Assembly (NCBI RefSeq): GCF_001579805.1
Contig: NZ_CP014546.1
Span: 5,828,001-5,892,000 of the forward strand
DNA length: 64,000 bases
Direction of reading: 5' to 3'
Source of the DNA: Pseudomonas azotoformans
GTDB lineage: Bacteria; Pseudomonadota; Gammaproteobacteria; Pseudomonadales; Pseudomonadaceae
In this document: one piece after another, positions 39,360-48,382 of the stretch
How the letters are laid out: every line of letters starts with the position of its first letter
How positions within the stretch are numbered: position 1 is the first letter of the stretch
Notes under the pieces: generated by a model
Told to the model about the DNA's origin: nothing
Databases searched by the model: none
The model's input: the letters and a program-made list of their open reading frames with translations, nothing else
Position numbers and translations under genes: made by a program

Positions 39360-40847
39360 ATGAGTGATATCCCGCTGCTGCCCCAAGTCGAAGCCTTTCT
39401 GCGTCGGTCCCATGGGCTGTTCATCGACGGCGTCAACGTGCGCAGCCATTCCAGCCAGACCCTGGCCGTGACCAACCCGGCCACCGGCGAGGTGATCGCC
39501 CAGGTGGCCGATGCGGACCTGACGGATATCGACGCAGCGGTGGACTCCGCCAACCGTGGCTTCCAGTTGTGGTCCCAGGCCTTACCCGCGACACGCGGCA
39601 ACGTACTGCTCAAGCTCGCGGACTTGCTGGACCGCAACCGCGAAGAACTGGCGCAGATCGAGACCTGCCAGTCCGGCAAGATCATCCAGATTGCTCGCGC
39701 GTTCGAAGTCGACCAGGCCGCGCATTTCCTGCGTTACTACGCGGGCTGGGCGACCAAGCTCAGCGGCCAGACCCTCACCCCGTCACTGCCCTCGTTCAAC
39801 GGCGAACGCTACACCGCGTTCACCTTGCGTGAACCGGTGGGCGTGGTGGTGGGCATCGTGCCGTGGAATTTCTCCACCATGATCGCCATCTGGAAACTCG
39901 CCTCGGCGCTGGTGACCGGCTGCAGCATCATCATCAAGCCCAGCGAATTCACGCCGCTGACCCTTCTGCGCATCGCTGAACTGGCTGTCGAGGCCGGGTT
40001 GCCAGCCGGTGTGCTTAACGTACTCACCGGCGGCGGACATGTCGGCAAAGGCCTGGTGGAACACCCTGGCACCCACAAAGTGTCCTTTACCGGCTCCGTG
40101 CCGACGGGCATTGCCGTCGGCCGCAGCGCCATGGGCGCCGGCCTCACCCGTGCGACGTTGGAACTGGGCGGCAAGAATGCCGCTGGCTTCCTGCGCGATG
40201 TGGACGTGGACAAGGCGGTGGACGGCATCATCGAGGCGGGCTTTTTGCACTCCGGGCAAATCTGCGCGGCGGCCGAGCGCTTCTTTGTGCACCGCTCGCA
40301 AATGGACGCTGTACTGGACACACTCAGCCAGCGCCTCGGCCGCCTCAACATTGGCTCGCCACTCGATGAACGCACCGAATTCGGCCCGGTCACCCACCGC
40401 CAGCACCAACTCAAATTGCTCGGTTACTTCAGCCAGGCCCGCGCCGAAAACAATACGATCATCCACGGCGGCACCCTGATTGACCGTCCCGGCTGCTACG
40501 TCGAACCCACGGTGATCCTCGCCAACAGCATCAACGACACCCTGCTCAACGAAGAAACCTTCGGCCCCATCGCCACCTTCCTGCCCTACGACAGCGAAGA
40601 CGAACTGCTCGCCCTGATGAACAACGGCCCCTACGGCCTCAGCGCCAGCCTGTGGACCAACGACCTGGGCAAGGCCCTGCGCATGGTGCCGGCGATCCAG
40701 GCCGGCACCGTCTGGGTGAACATGCACACACTGCTCGACCCGGCGGTGCCGTTTGGCGGGAATCGCTCTTCGGGGGTAGGCAGGGAGTTTGGCAGTGCAT
40801 TCATCGAGGATTACACCGAGCTCAAGTCGGTGATGATTCGGTACTGA
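39360..40847 (+). CDS. Phenylacetaldehyde dehydrogenase-like enzyme (FeaB/PadA family)
   Basis: 495 residues, full-length aldehyde dehydrogenase. Active-site glutamate in LELGGKNAAGF, nucleophilic cysteine in SGQICAAAERFFVH, cofactor segment FTGSVPTGIAVG. Start ATG 39360 has AGGAA upstream. In this setting it most likely oxidises 4-hydroxyphenylacetaldehyde, made by the amine oxidase, to 4-hydroxyphenylacetate. It diverges from the oxygenase gene, and its 3' end overlaps the convergent RidA gene by 26 bp. Confidence 0.83.
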   Translation: MSDIPLLPQVEAFLRRSHGLFIDGVNVRSHSSQTLAVTNPATGEVIAQVADADLTDIDAAVDSANRGFQLWSQALPATRGNVLLKLADLLDRNREELAQIETCQSGKIIQIARAFEVDQAAHFLRYYAGWATKLSGQTLTPSLPSFNGERYTAFTLREPVGVVVGIVPWNFSTMIAIWKLASALVTGCSIIIKPSEFTPLTLLRIAELAVEAGLPAGVLNVLTGGGHVGKGLVEHPGTHKVSFTGSVPTGIAVGRSAMGAGLTRATLELGGKNAAGFLRDVDVDKAVDGIIEAGFLHSGQICAAAERFFVHRSQMDAVLDTLSQRLGRLNIGSPLDERTEFGPVTHRQHQLKLLGYFSQARAENNTIIHGGTLIDRPGCYVEPTVILANSINDTLLNEETFGPIATFLPYDSEDELLALMNNGPYGLSASLWTNDLGKALRMVPAIQAGTVWVNMHTLLDPAVPFGGNRSSGVGREFGSAFIEDYTELKSVMIRY

Positions 40848-41244
40848 ACGAAACAACCGCTTCCGCCTCGATCTCGATCAACCACTCCGGCAACGACAAC
40901 CCGCTGACGATAATCCACGAAGACGGCGGCGGGTTGTGCGGGAAGCGCTGGCGCAGCGCCTGTGCGATAGGCTCCTGCTGGTCGCGGGCGGACTCGGCGA
41001 TGTACAGCCGCAGCATGATCACATGGGACAGATCCCCGCCGACTTCGGCCAGCACCTTGTGGATATTGTCCAGCGCAGTGGCAGTCTGCTCGGCCATGCC
41101 TGGGCCGACCGTGCGCTCGTTCGCATCCACCCCCACCTGGCCGGACAGCATGATGCGCCGACCCTGTGGCACCTCAAGGGCCTGGCTGAAGCCGTATTGC
41201 AGGGAGTTGAATACCGTCGTGGGATTGATGACCTGTCGTTGCAT
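40822..41244 (-). CDS. RidA-family protein
   Basis: 140 residues from ATG 41244 (AAGGA upstream). RidA/YjgF hallmarks are present: RRIMLSGQVGVDANERTVGP, the trimer-face stretch MAEQTATALDNIHKVLAEVG, VIMLRLYI and LIEIEAEAVV. The usual catalytic arginine region before the C-terminal strand is replaced by PPPSSWIIVSGLSLPEW, so enamine/imine deaminase activity is doubtful. Next to an amine-oxidising pathway it could still clear reactive imines. Confidence 0.72.
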   Translation of the reverse strand: MQRQVINPTTVFNSLQYGFSQALEVPQGRRIMLSGQVGVDANERTVGPGMAEQTATALDNIHKVLAEVGGDLSHVIMLRLYIAESARDQQEPIAQALRQRFPHNPPPSSWIIVSGLSLPEWLIEIEAEAVVSFSTESSPT

Positions 41245-41331
41245 GACGCTTCCTTGTTGTCGGTAGGAAAACAAGGCTAACCCAACGGCATCATTCAATC
41301 TGGCGGTTCAACATCCCGCAACATATCGAGG

Positions 41332-42672
41332 TCAGGGTTTGCTCTGTGTCACCCGCCACACCGTGTTCCCCACATCATCCGCCACCAGCAACGCGCCCTG
41401 CTCGTCCAAGGTCACACCCACCGGCCGACCTTGCGCTTCGCCTTCTGCATTGAGAAAACCGGTGAGAAAGTCGACCGGTGTACCCGACGGTTTGCCCTCC
41501 TTGAACGGGATAAACACTACCTTGTAGCCCGCTTGCGGGTTGCGGTTCCAAGAGCCGTGTTCACCGACAAACACCCCATCGGCAAAGGCGGCCGGCATGC
41601 CGCGTGCATCGGAAAAGGTCAGGCCCAGCGGCGCGACGTGAGTACCCAGGGCGTAGTCCGGCGCGATAGCCTGGGCCACCTTGTCCGGGCGTGGCGGTTG
41701 GACGCGCACATCGACATGGCTGCCGTAGTAGCTCCATGGCCAGCCGTAGAACGCGCCGTCCTGCACCGAGGTGAGGTAATCGGGCACCAGGTCGCTGCCG
41801 ATTTCGTCGCGTTCGTTGACCACCGTCCACAGCTGGGTAGAACCCGGCTTCCACGCCAGGCCGTTGGGGTTGCGCAAGCCGCTGGCGAACAGGCGCTTCT
41901 CACCGCTGGCCACGTCCAGTTCCCAGATCGCCGCACGCCCCTCCTCTGCGTCGAGACCGTTTTCGCCGACGTTGCTGTTGGACCCCACCGTCACATACAG
42001 CCGGGTGCCTTCGGGGTTGGCCAGCAGGTTTTTGGTCCAGTGGTGGTTGATGCCGGCCGGCAGGTCGGTGACCTTGACCGGAGTAGCGTCGATGTGGCTC
42101 TGGCCTGGGGTGTAAGGCACCTTGACCACCGCGTCGGCATTGGCGATATACAAATCATTGCCCACCAGCGCCATGCCGAACGGCGACATCAAGCCGCTCA
42201 GGAACTCGGTCCGCACTTCGGCATGCCCATCGTGATCGGCATCGCGCAGCAAGGTGATGCGATTGGCGCTCGGTGTATCCGCGCCGACACGCCCCATCAC
42301 CACACCCATCGCCGTGCGCTTTGCCCAGGCGATCACACCCGTGCCGCCGTCGGTGGCGCCTTCGGGCATGGGTGGGTGATTACTTTCAGCGACCAACACA
42401 TCACCGTTGGGCAAGGTGTAGACCCAGCGCGGGTGATCGAGATTTTCGGCCAGGGCTGTGACGGTGAAACCCTGCGGCGCAGTGGGTTGCACGCCATCGG
42501 GCCAGCCCACGGCCTTGGAGACCTTGAGCGTGGGGATCAAGGAAGTACTGGGTTCGGGAAGTTGCGGCGCAGGCCCGACTCCGGCTTGGAACGGTAATTT
42601 GGACGCTTCGCCACAGGCGCTGAGAACAGTCGCGGTGGCAATCAGGAGCGCAAGGCGGCTCGGTACATTCAT
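41332..42672 (-). CDS. Sorbosone dehydrogenase-like PQQ-type lipoprotein
   Basis: 446 residues. Lipoprotein signal [20 protein letters not shown], then a six-bladed beta-propeller of the soluble glucose/sorbosone dehydrogenase family. Blades are recognisable from repeated patterns such as [52 protein letters not shown] and [16 protein letters not shown]. Likely periplasmic and membrane-tethered. Cofactor and sugar substrate are inferred from the family only. Single-gene unit. Confidence 0.78.
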   Translation of the reverse strand: MNVPSRLALLIATATVLSACGEASKLPFQAGVGPAPQLPEPSTSLIPTLKVSKAVGWPDGVQPTAPQGFTVTALAENLDHPRWVYTLPNGDVLVAESNHPPMPEGATDGGTGVIAWAKRTAMGVVMGRVGADTPSANRITLLRDADHDGHAEVRTEFLSGLMSPFGMALVGNDLYIANADAVVKVPYTPGQSHIDATPVKVTDLPAGINHHWTKNLLANPEGTRLYVTVGSNSNVGENGLDAEEGRAAIWELDVASGEKRLFASGLRNPNGLAWKPGSTQLWTVVNERDEIGSDLVPDYLTSVQDGAFYGWPWSYYGSHVDVRVQPPRPDKVAQAIAPDYALGTHVAPLGLTFSDARGMPAAFADGVFVGEHGSWNRNPQAGYKVVFIPFKEGKPSGTPVDFLTGFLNAEGEAQGRPVGVTLDEQGALLVADDVGNTVWRVTQSKP

Positions 42673-42779
42673 GTTTGGAACCTCAGGGCAAAAACCTGAG
42701 GGAGTATTGCCTCATATAGCGTGGGTCACCACCGGGCATGGCGCAATTGAGTGTTAACCAAGGGGCACGAATACCCCCG

Positions 42780-43712
42780 CTACCAACTCGCCATCGCCAG
42801 ACTGAACGGCGAAAACTCCGCGAACTGCCACCGCAACGCCAAGGCCGCCGGGCGGCGCACCACCTGTTCCACCGTCACCGTCCACAGTCGCTGGGCGCCC
42901 TCGAACAGCGCCACTTGCGGGCCGTCCAGAATCAACGTGGTGCGCCCCGTCACTTGCAGCACGTCCCCCGATTCAAAGTCGATGAACAACAACCCCGCCA
43001 CCGGGTTGACTTGCAGGTTGCCCAGGGTGGCGAAAAACAGGTTGCCGGCAAAGTCGGGGATGGTCAGTACATTGCCTTCGACCCGCACAAAACCCGTGTT
43101 GCCGCCTCGATGAGAAACATCCACCGAACGTTGGCCGTCCAGCTCGACGTAACTGGCGACGAACAACGTGTCGGCGTTGCGGATCAGGGTTTGGGCGGCT
43201 GCGTCCAGGTCGTTGAAGCGTTCGACCACCGTGCCGGGTTTACGCGCGATGCCGTCGACCGGGCGCAGTTGGATGTACTTGGGGCAATTGCCGAAGGTGT
43301 GCACCACATCAACCGAAAAGCCGTCGTGATCGAGTGCGCCGACACGGCCGTTCATGCGATTGCGGCGCCGGGTGTTGAGGTCGATGCCCAGCAGGCCGAC
43401 GGCGGCCCCTTCACGCAGGGCGTTGCGGGCCGGGTCGGTCGCGGACGGCAGGCTGTCGATCTGCAGGGTCTGTGGGTCCGGCGAGTGGGCAAAGCCTGGC
43501 GCGCCTTCGATCATCGTCGCCCAAGGGAGGCCCTGCTCGTCCACCGCACCCAGTATCAGGTAAGGCAACAAGGGGTAGAAATCCCGGTGCTGTTCCGGCA
43601 GGTGATCACGGATCACCTTCGGCCCGACCACCGCCATGCGGTCGGCCACGCCCACCGCCTCTTGTATCTGCCGTTCGCCGGCATGCCAGGGAGATTGTTC
43701 GATCAGGTTCAT
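42780..43712 (-). CDS. Pyridoxamine 5'-phosphate oxidase-like flavoprotein
   Basis: 310 residues from ATG 43712 (GAGG upstream). Split-barrel FMN-binding fold: LILGAVDEQGLPWATMIEGA in the N-terminal half, and ADTLFVASYVELDGQRSVDV with SHRGGNTGFVRVEGNVLTIP in the second. The second half is the PNPOx domain proper. Related Pseudomonas proteins are often fused to ferredoxin-reductase modules, absent here. Substrate unknown. A LysR gene lies just upstream on the same strand. Confidence 0.72.
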   Translation of the reverse strand: MNLIEQSPWHAGERQIQEAVGVADRMAVVGPKVIRDHLPEQHRDFYPLLPYLILGAVDEQGLPWATMIEGAPGFAHSPDPQTLQIDSLPSATDPARNALREGAAVGLLGIDLNTRRRNRMNGRVGALDHDGFSVDVVHTFGNCPKYIQLRPVDGIARKPGTVVERFNDLDAAAQTLIRNADTLFVASYVELDGQRSVDVSHRGGNTGFVRVEGNVLTIPDFAGNLFFATLGNLQVNPVAGLLFIDFESGDVLQVTGRTTLILDGPQVALFEGAQRLWTVTVEQVVRRPAALALRWQFAEFSPFSLAMASW

Positions 43713-43791
43713 GGCGAGCACCTCAGGTTGGATGTGTCGATGCTGCGCCCTGCCAGCCGGCGTGAGAATTACCACGCCAGGCAATCCACCA

Positions 43792-44676
43792 TTACGCCAG
43801 CTGAAATGCCGGGTGTTCGCGCAGCGCCATGACGCAGTGGTCGACAAAACTGCGCACGCGCATTGGCGCATTGCGGCCTTCGCGGTACACCACCTGCACA
43901 GGCAGTGGCGGCAGTTCAAAATCCGGCAAGACGCGACGCAGTTGCCCACTCTGCAGGTGTTCGTGCACCGGATAACTCAGGCAGCGGATCAACCCCGCAC
44001 CCTGCACCGCCGCATTGATCGCGCCCTGTACTGTGGCGCAGCCGAGTCGGGCGCGGGCCTTGAGTGGGTAGCCCTGGAAATCCCAATGCACCTGATGGGC
44101 GCTGGCGATCAGCCGGTGCTGCTTGAGGTCGTCCGGGTGTCGGGGCTCGCCGTGAGCTGCGAGATAGTCGGGGCTGGCGCAGAGAATAGGGCGCACCTGC
44201 CCCAGCGGTCGGGCAATCAATGACGAATCGGGTAGTTCACCGACGAGGATGGCGACGTCGAGCCCTTCTTCATGCAGGTTCGGATAATAGTCGTGGTAGC
44301 TGACGACCAGGTTCACCTCGGGATAGCGGTCCAAATAGTCAGCCAGGACCGGCGCCATCACATAACGACTGAACAGGAAGGGCAAAAACACCCGCAAGTT
44401 GCCCTGGGCCTGCACGTGCAGCCCCTTGGCCGAGGCTTCGGCGGCGTCCACCGCAGCGAGCAGGCGTACGCAGTCCGCCAGGTAGGCGTTGCCGGCGCCG
44501 GTGAGGCTCACGCCGCGCGTGCTGCGCGCCAGCAACGGCACGCGCAAACGCGCTTCCAGGCGGGCAATCGCGCGTACCAGGGTCGGGCCCGAGACCTGAG
44601 CGTCACGCGCCGCCGAGGCCAGGCTCGGCTGCCCAGCCAGCGCGGCGAACAACTGCATATCGCGATAACGCTCCAT
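43792..44676 (-). CDS. LysR-family regulator 1
   Basis: 294 residues. N-terminal winged HTH (DMQLFAALAGQPSLASAARD...SGPTLVRAIARLEARL) and a LysR effector domain with YPEVNLVVSYHDYYPNLHEE and GLDVAILVGEL. The start overlaps the stop of the next LysR gene by one base, so the two are co-transcribed. The possible target is the downstream PNPOx gene or the GST gene. Confidence 0.8.
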   Translation of the reverse strand: MERYRDMQLFAALAGQPSLASAARDAQVSGPTLVRAIARLEARLRVPLLARSTRGVSLTGAGNAYLADCVRLLAAVDAAEASAKGLHVQAQGNLRVFLPFLFSRYVMAPVLADYLDRYPEVNLVVSYHDYYPNLHEEGLDVAILVGELPDSSLIARPLGQVRPILCASPDYLAAHGEPRHPDDLKQHRLIASAHQVHWDFQGYPLKARARLGCATVQGAINAAVQGAGLIRCLSYPVHEHLQSGQLRRVLPDFELPPLPVQVVYREGRNAPMRVRSFVDHCVMALREHPAFQLA

Positions 44677-45596
44677 CAGCTGCGCCGTTTCATCGCCGGG
44701 TTCAGGGCAGCGTCCTGGCCCAGGCGATGGGTGAGGAAGTCGACAAAGGTGTTGATCTTGGCCGGCACCCGGCCATTTTTCTGGAACACCACCTGGATCG
44801 GCAGCGGCGCCGCCTCATAGGCTTGGAGGACAATCTCCAGTTCACCCGCCGCCACCGCCGCTGCGATTTGATAGGACAACACCCGCGTCATGCCCCAGCC
44901 TTGGCGCGCCAGGTTGATCGCGGCATTGTTCGCCGTGACCACCAGACGCGGTTCGATGGACACGCTCAAGGGTTGGCCGCCGTCGACGAATTCCCAGCCA
45001 CTCACCAGTGAGCTGGACGACGACGTGGCGATCTTGGCCTCACGCAACTGCGACGGATGCGTAGGCCGCCCGTGTTGTTCGAGATAGGCCGGCGCTGCGC
45101 AGACCACCCGGCGCACTTCGCCGACCTTGATCGCCTGCTGCCCCGGTTCATGCAAGTGACCGATACGCACCGCCACGTCCACCCCTTCGTCGGTCATGTT
45201 GACCACACGATCGACCAGCAAGGCGTTGATATTTACCAAGGGGAACCGATCCAGATACTCCCCCAGCACCGGCGCCACATACAGCTCGCCAAACAGCACC
45301 GGCGCGGTCACCGTCAAATGGCCGCAGGGGATGGAATAACTGCCCGCCGCCGCTTCCTCGGCTTCATCGAGCTCGGCCAGGATGCGCCGGCAATCTTCCA
45401 GGTAACGCTGGCCGGCTTCGGTGAGATGCAAGCTGCGGGTGGTGCGCGCCAGCAATTGAGTGCCGATGCGTTCCTCCATGGCGGCGATGGCGCGGGTCAC
45501 GCTGGGAGGCGAGGTTTTCAGGCGGCGCGCGGCAGCGGCGAAGCCCTCCTCCTCGGCCACCGCCAGGAACACCTGCATTTCATGAAATCGGTCCAT
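44676..45596 (-). CDS. LysR-family regulator 2
   Basis: 306 residues from ATG 45596 (an ATG two codons earlier at 45602 is equally possible). HTH: MQVFLAVAEEEGFAAAARRL then SPPSVTRAIAAMEERIGTQL. The effector domain has FPLVNINALLVDRVVNMTDE and VDVAVRIGHL. It is a paralogue of the following LysR; both align along their length. It lies 12 bp after the GST gene, so GST, LysR2 and LysR1 may form one unit. Confidence 0.82.
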   Translation of the reverse strand: MDRFHEMQVFLAVAEEEGFAAAARRLKTSPPSVTRAIAAMEERIGTQLLARTTRSLHLTEAGQRYLEDCRRILAELDEAEEAAAGSYSIPCGHLTVTAPVLFGELYVAPVLGEYLDRFPLVNINALLVDRVVNMTDEGVDVAVRIGHLHEPGQQAIKVGEVRRVVCAAPAYLEQHGRPTHPSQLREAKIATSSSSSLVSGWEFVDGGQPLSVSIEPRLVVTANNAAINLARQGWGMTRVLSYQIAAAVAAGELEIVLQAYEAAPLPIQVVFQKNGRVPAKINTFVDFLTHRLGQDAALNPAMKRRS

Positions 45597-45614
45597 CGGC
45601 ACGCCTCTAGAAAG

Positions 45615-46247
45615 TTATTGCGACTGCAACCCCACCGCCGTGCGCGGCATGCCCACGAACCCCGGCAGCGCCTCGATACTGGCGAGCCAGGCGCGTACAT
45701 GAGGGTAGTCGGCCAGCGAAACATTGCCTTCCGGCGCGTGAGCGCTATAGGTGTAGAACGCCACATCGGCAATGGTGGGTTGCTCGCCGGCCAGGAAACG
45801 GCTCTGGCTCAGTTGCGCTTCCACCAGTTTCAGCAACGCATGGGAACGGGTAATGGCGTTGACGGTGTCGACTTCGGCACCAAACACCGTGGCCAGTCGT
45901 GCAGAGGCAGGCCCCGCATGCAACTGGCCGGCAGCAGTCGACAGCCAGCGCTGCACACGGGCTTGGCCCACCGGGTCGCTCGGCAGCCATTGGCCTTTGC
46001 CGTAGGTGTTCGCCAGGTAAATCAGGATCGCGTTGGAGTCCGCCAGCACGACACCATTGTCATCGATGGCTGGCACCTGGCCGAACGGGTTGATGGCCGC
46101 AATGAATTCGGGCGTTTTGTGGGCGGCTTGCTTGAGGTCCACCAGCACAAAGTCCGTGGGCAGGCCGAGCAGGGACAGCATCAGCTCGACCCGGTGGGAG
46201 TGGCCGGACAAGGGGAAACCGTAGAGTTTGATCGCAGGCTGGGACAT
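45615..46247 (-). CDS. Glutathione S-transferase family protein
   Basis: 210 residues from ATG 46247. Thioredoxin-like N-terminal domain begins IKLYGFPLSGHSHRVELML (Ser in the active-site loop, as in theta/beta-like GSTs) with the glutathione-contact PFGQVPAIDDNGVVLADSNA. The helical C-terminal domain includes FLAGEQPTIADVAFYTYSAH. Likely detoxification. It is followed on the same strand by two LysR genes. Confidence 0.83.
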   Translation of the reverse strand: MSQPAIKLYGFPLSGHSHRVELMLSLLGLPTDFVLVDLKQAAHKTPEFIAAINPFGQVPAIDDNGVVLADSNAILIYLANTYGKGQWLPSDPVGQARVQRWLSTAAGQLHAGPASARLATVFGAEVDTVNAITRSHALLKLVEAQLSQSRFLAGEQPTIADVAFYTYSAHAPEGNVSLADYPHVRAWLASIEALPGFVGMPRTAVGLQSQ

Positions 46248-46358
46248 GAAAGGCTCCAAAAGATTGGGTATCGACGCCAGGCATGTTCCACTGCGGTCCT
46301 GATCGAAGGAATCACCAGGATTTACAATCCAGCATTTCACTCAATGAAACAATAGGCC

Positions 46359-46700
46359 TCAGCAGGCCCCCACTTTCAACACGCCGTTGCAGTTCGACAG
46401 TTTGCCTGCGTCGTCCAGGGAAACGCTGAGGTCATTGTGGTTTCGGTCCTTTGTCACACGGTCTTTTGAGGGCGTGTGAGGCGCATCTTTTATGACTTCG
46501 CCGGTCCCTATACACATTTGGTGGAAGTTGCACGTTCCCGGCGGCGCTTGAGTGGTCCAATCACTGCCGGTGCAGTGCGCACTGGCCGATGACCGGTACC
46601 ATTGCGCCTGGCATTGCGCGTCGTGGCTGCCCACCGCCTGGGCGTTGACGTTGAACAGCATGGTAAGAAACAGCAGCGCTGAAACACTGACAACCTTCAT
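46359..46700 (-). CDS. Small secreted cysteine-rich protein
   Basis: 113 residues with a clear Sec signal (MKVVSVSALLFLTMLFNVNAQA). The mature part of about 90 residues has six cysteines (CQAQW, CTGSDW, CNFHQMC, CNGVLKVGAC), enough for three disulphides. It carries a basic hydrophilic middle section. I recognise no family. ATG is preceded by GGTGAAC. The gene is transcribed alone. Confidence 0.6.
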   Translation of the reverse strand: MKVVSVSALLFLTMLFNVNAQAVGSHDAQCQAQWYRSSASAHCTGSDWTTQAPPGTCNFHQMCIGTGEVIKDAPHTPSKDRVTKDRNHNDLSVSLDDAGKLSNCNGVLKVGAC

Positions 46701-46785
46701 TGTTCACCTTCATGGGTCTTGGCTGAATGAGCCTGTATTGATAAATCAACGACCCCATGGCGATAAATACAACTTTTACGAACCT

Positions 46786-47577
46786 TCAACGCTCCTGCAG
46801 GCGCTCGCGCAAAAACCGATGACTCACCGAAAACAGTCGCCGATAGGTGAGCAGCACCGCCCCCACCGTGCCCAACGCCGAAGACGCGGCAATCAGAAAC
46901 ATGATCACGATCTGATACCGCACCGCGTCAACTGGGCTCTCCCCCGCCAACACCTGCCCGGTCATCATGCCGGGCAGGCTGACGATGCCCACCACGGTCA
47001 TCTGGTTCAGCGTCGGGATCATCCCGGCGCGCACAGCCTGGCGGATGGCTTCCTGCGCGGCTTCCCAGCGCGAGCCGCCGAGAGCGAGGATCATTTCGAT
47101 GGTGTTGCGTCCCGACGTCAGTTCCTGGGTCATGCGTTCGATGCCCAGGGACACGCCGGTCAGGGTATTGCCCAGGATCATGCCAAGGATCGGGATCGCA
47201 TACTGCGGTTCGTACCACGGATGGATGCGGATCACCGCAAACAAACCCACCGCCGTCACCAGCCACGAACTGCCCCACACCGAGAGGATGCTGTCGACGC
47301 GCTGCCCCCGGTACGTCCGCCGCCCACGCCCCGCTGCCGAAATACCGGCGATCAGGGTCATGGCGCACATCAACGGCAGTACCACGTACCAGTAAGCGAA
47401 CTCGAACACCCAGCCCAGCAGGTAACCGATGGCCAGCAGCTGCACCACCGTGCGCACCGCCGCCCACAACAACTGGCGCTCCAGGCCCAGGCGCAGCAGC
47501 AGCGAGAGCGCGCCGTTGACCAGGATCAGCGAGGCGGCGATGCCCATGTCCAGTGCGGTCAGGTTCTGATAGTTCAT
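46786..47577 (-). CDS. fetB: FetB-like ABC permease
   Basis: 263 residues from ATG 47577 with about seven hydrophobic segments. The YbbM/FetB family pattern is clear: LLLRLGLERQLLWAAVRTVV, QYAIPILGMILGNTLTGVSL, TIEMILALGGSRWEAAQEAI and TVVGIVSLPGMMTGQVLAG. FetAB exports iron and protects against oxidative stress in E. coli. The ATG overlaps the ATPase stop (ATGA), giving a two-gene operon. Confidence 0.85.
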   Translation of the reverse strand: MNYQNLTALDMGIAASLILVNGALSLLLRLGLERQLLWAAVRTVVQLLAIGYLLGWVFEFAYWYVVLPLMCAMTLIAGISAAGRGRRTYRGQRVDSILSVWGSSWLVTAVGLFAVIRIHPWYEPQYAIPILGMILGNTLTGVSLGIERMTQELTSGRNTIEMILALGGSRWEAAQEAIRQAVRAGMIPTLNQMTVVGIVSLPGMMTGQVLAGESPVDAVRYQIVIMFLIAASSALGTVGAVLLTYRRLFSVSHRFLRERLQER

Positions 47578-48251
47578 GGCTGGGTCGCTCCACTCAATAC
47601 ACCGGCGCTCATCTGCCAATGGATGTTGCTCATGCGCCGGGCCTGGTCCAGGTCGTGAGAGACCCAGATACAGGCTCGGGCGCGATCAGCCGCAAACCAG
47701 GCGTCGATCAGCGCTTCCACTTCGCGGGATGAGGTGGGATCGAGGGCGGCGGTGGGTTCGTCGAGCAACAGCACTTCGGGACTGAGTTGCAGGGTGCGGA
47801 TCAACGAAACCACTTGGGATTCACCGCCCGACAGGTCGGCGGCGCGCTTGGCCAGAAAGTCCGGGGTCTTGCCGGCGTGACCCAGCAGCGTGGTCACCGT
47901 GGCCAGGTCGAAGCGGCGTTTGCGCGAGGTCTTGAGGCTGAAAGGGAAACGCAGGTTGTCTTCCACCGTGCCGTCGAGCAGTGCCGGGCGTTGCGACAGG
48001 TAGCTGATGTGGCAGCGGTAGTGGGGAATCTGCGCGTTGCCGATCGGCTGGCCATTCCACAGGATCTGCCCGGAACTGGGCGCGTCCAAAAGCGCCAGTG
48101 CACGCAGGAACACACTTTTGCCGGAGCCGGACGCGCCGGTGATCGACACGCGGTCGGCGGCATTCAAGGTGAAATCGGTGGGCTGGAGCAAGGCCACGTG
48201 GCGGCGCTCGTCCATGCGCGTGAGGGCGCGGGTTTCGATCAGTGCGCTCAT
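47574..48251 (-). CDS. fetA: FetA-like ABC ATP-binding protein
   Basis: 225 residues from ATG 48251. Walker A GASGSGKSVFLRAL, signature LSGGESQVVSLIR, Walker B VLLLDEPTAALDP, switch WVSHDLDQA. The Ser-Val after the Walker A lysine and the LSGGE signature match YbbL/FetA. It energises the adjacent FetB permease. Divergent from the aldo/keto reductase gene. Confidence 0.85.
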   Translation of the reverse strand: MSALIETRALTRMDERRHVALLQPTDFTLNAADRVSITGASGSGKSVFLRALALLDAPSSGQILWNGQPIGNAQIPHYRCHISYLSQRPALLDGTVEDNLRFPFSLKTSRKRRFDLATVTTLLGHAGKTPDFLAKRAADLSGGESQVVSLIRTLQLSPEVLLLDEPTAALDPTSSREVEALIDAWFAADRARACIWVSHDLDQARRMSNIHWQMSAGVLSGATQP

Positions 48252-48382
48252 GGACGCGGTGTTCCTCTCAATCTGGATGAGGCAATGGTGAGGCACACTC
48301 GCCGGGATTTCATTCAAAAAATTCAAACTATCGCAGCCGGTGTGGCTCAGAACTCTAGGTTCAGCATTACCGAGGAGGCAAC

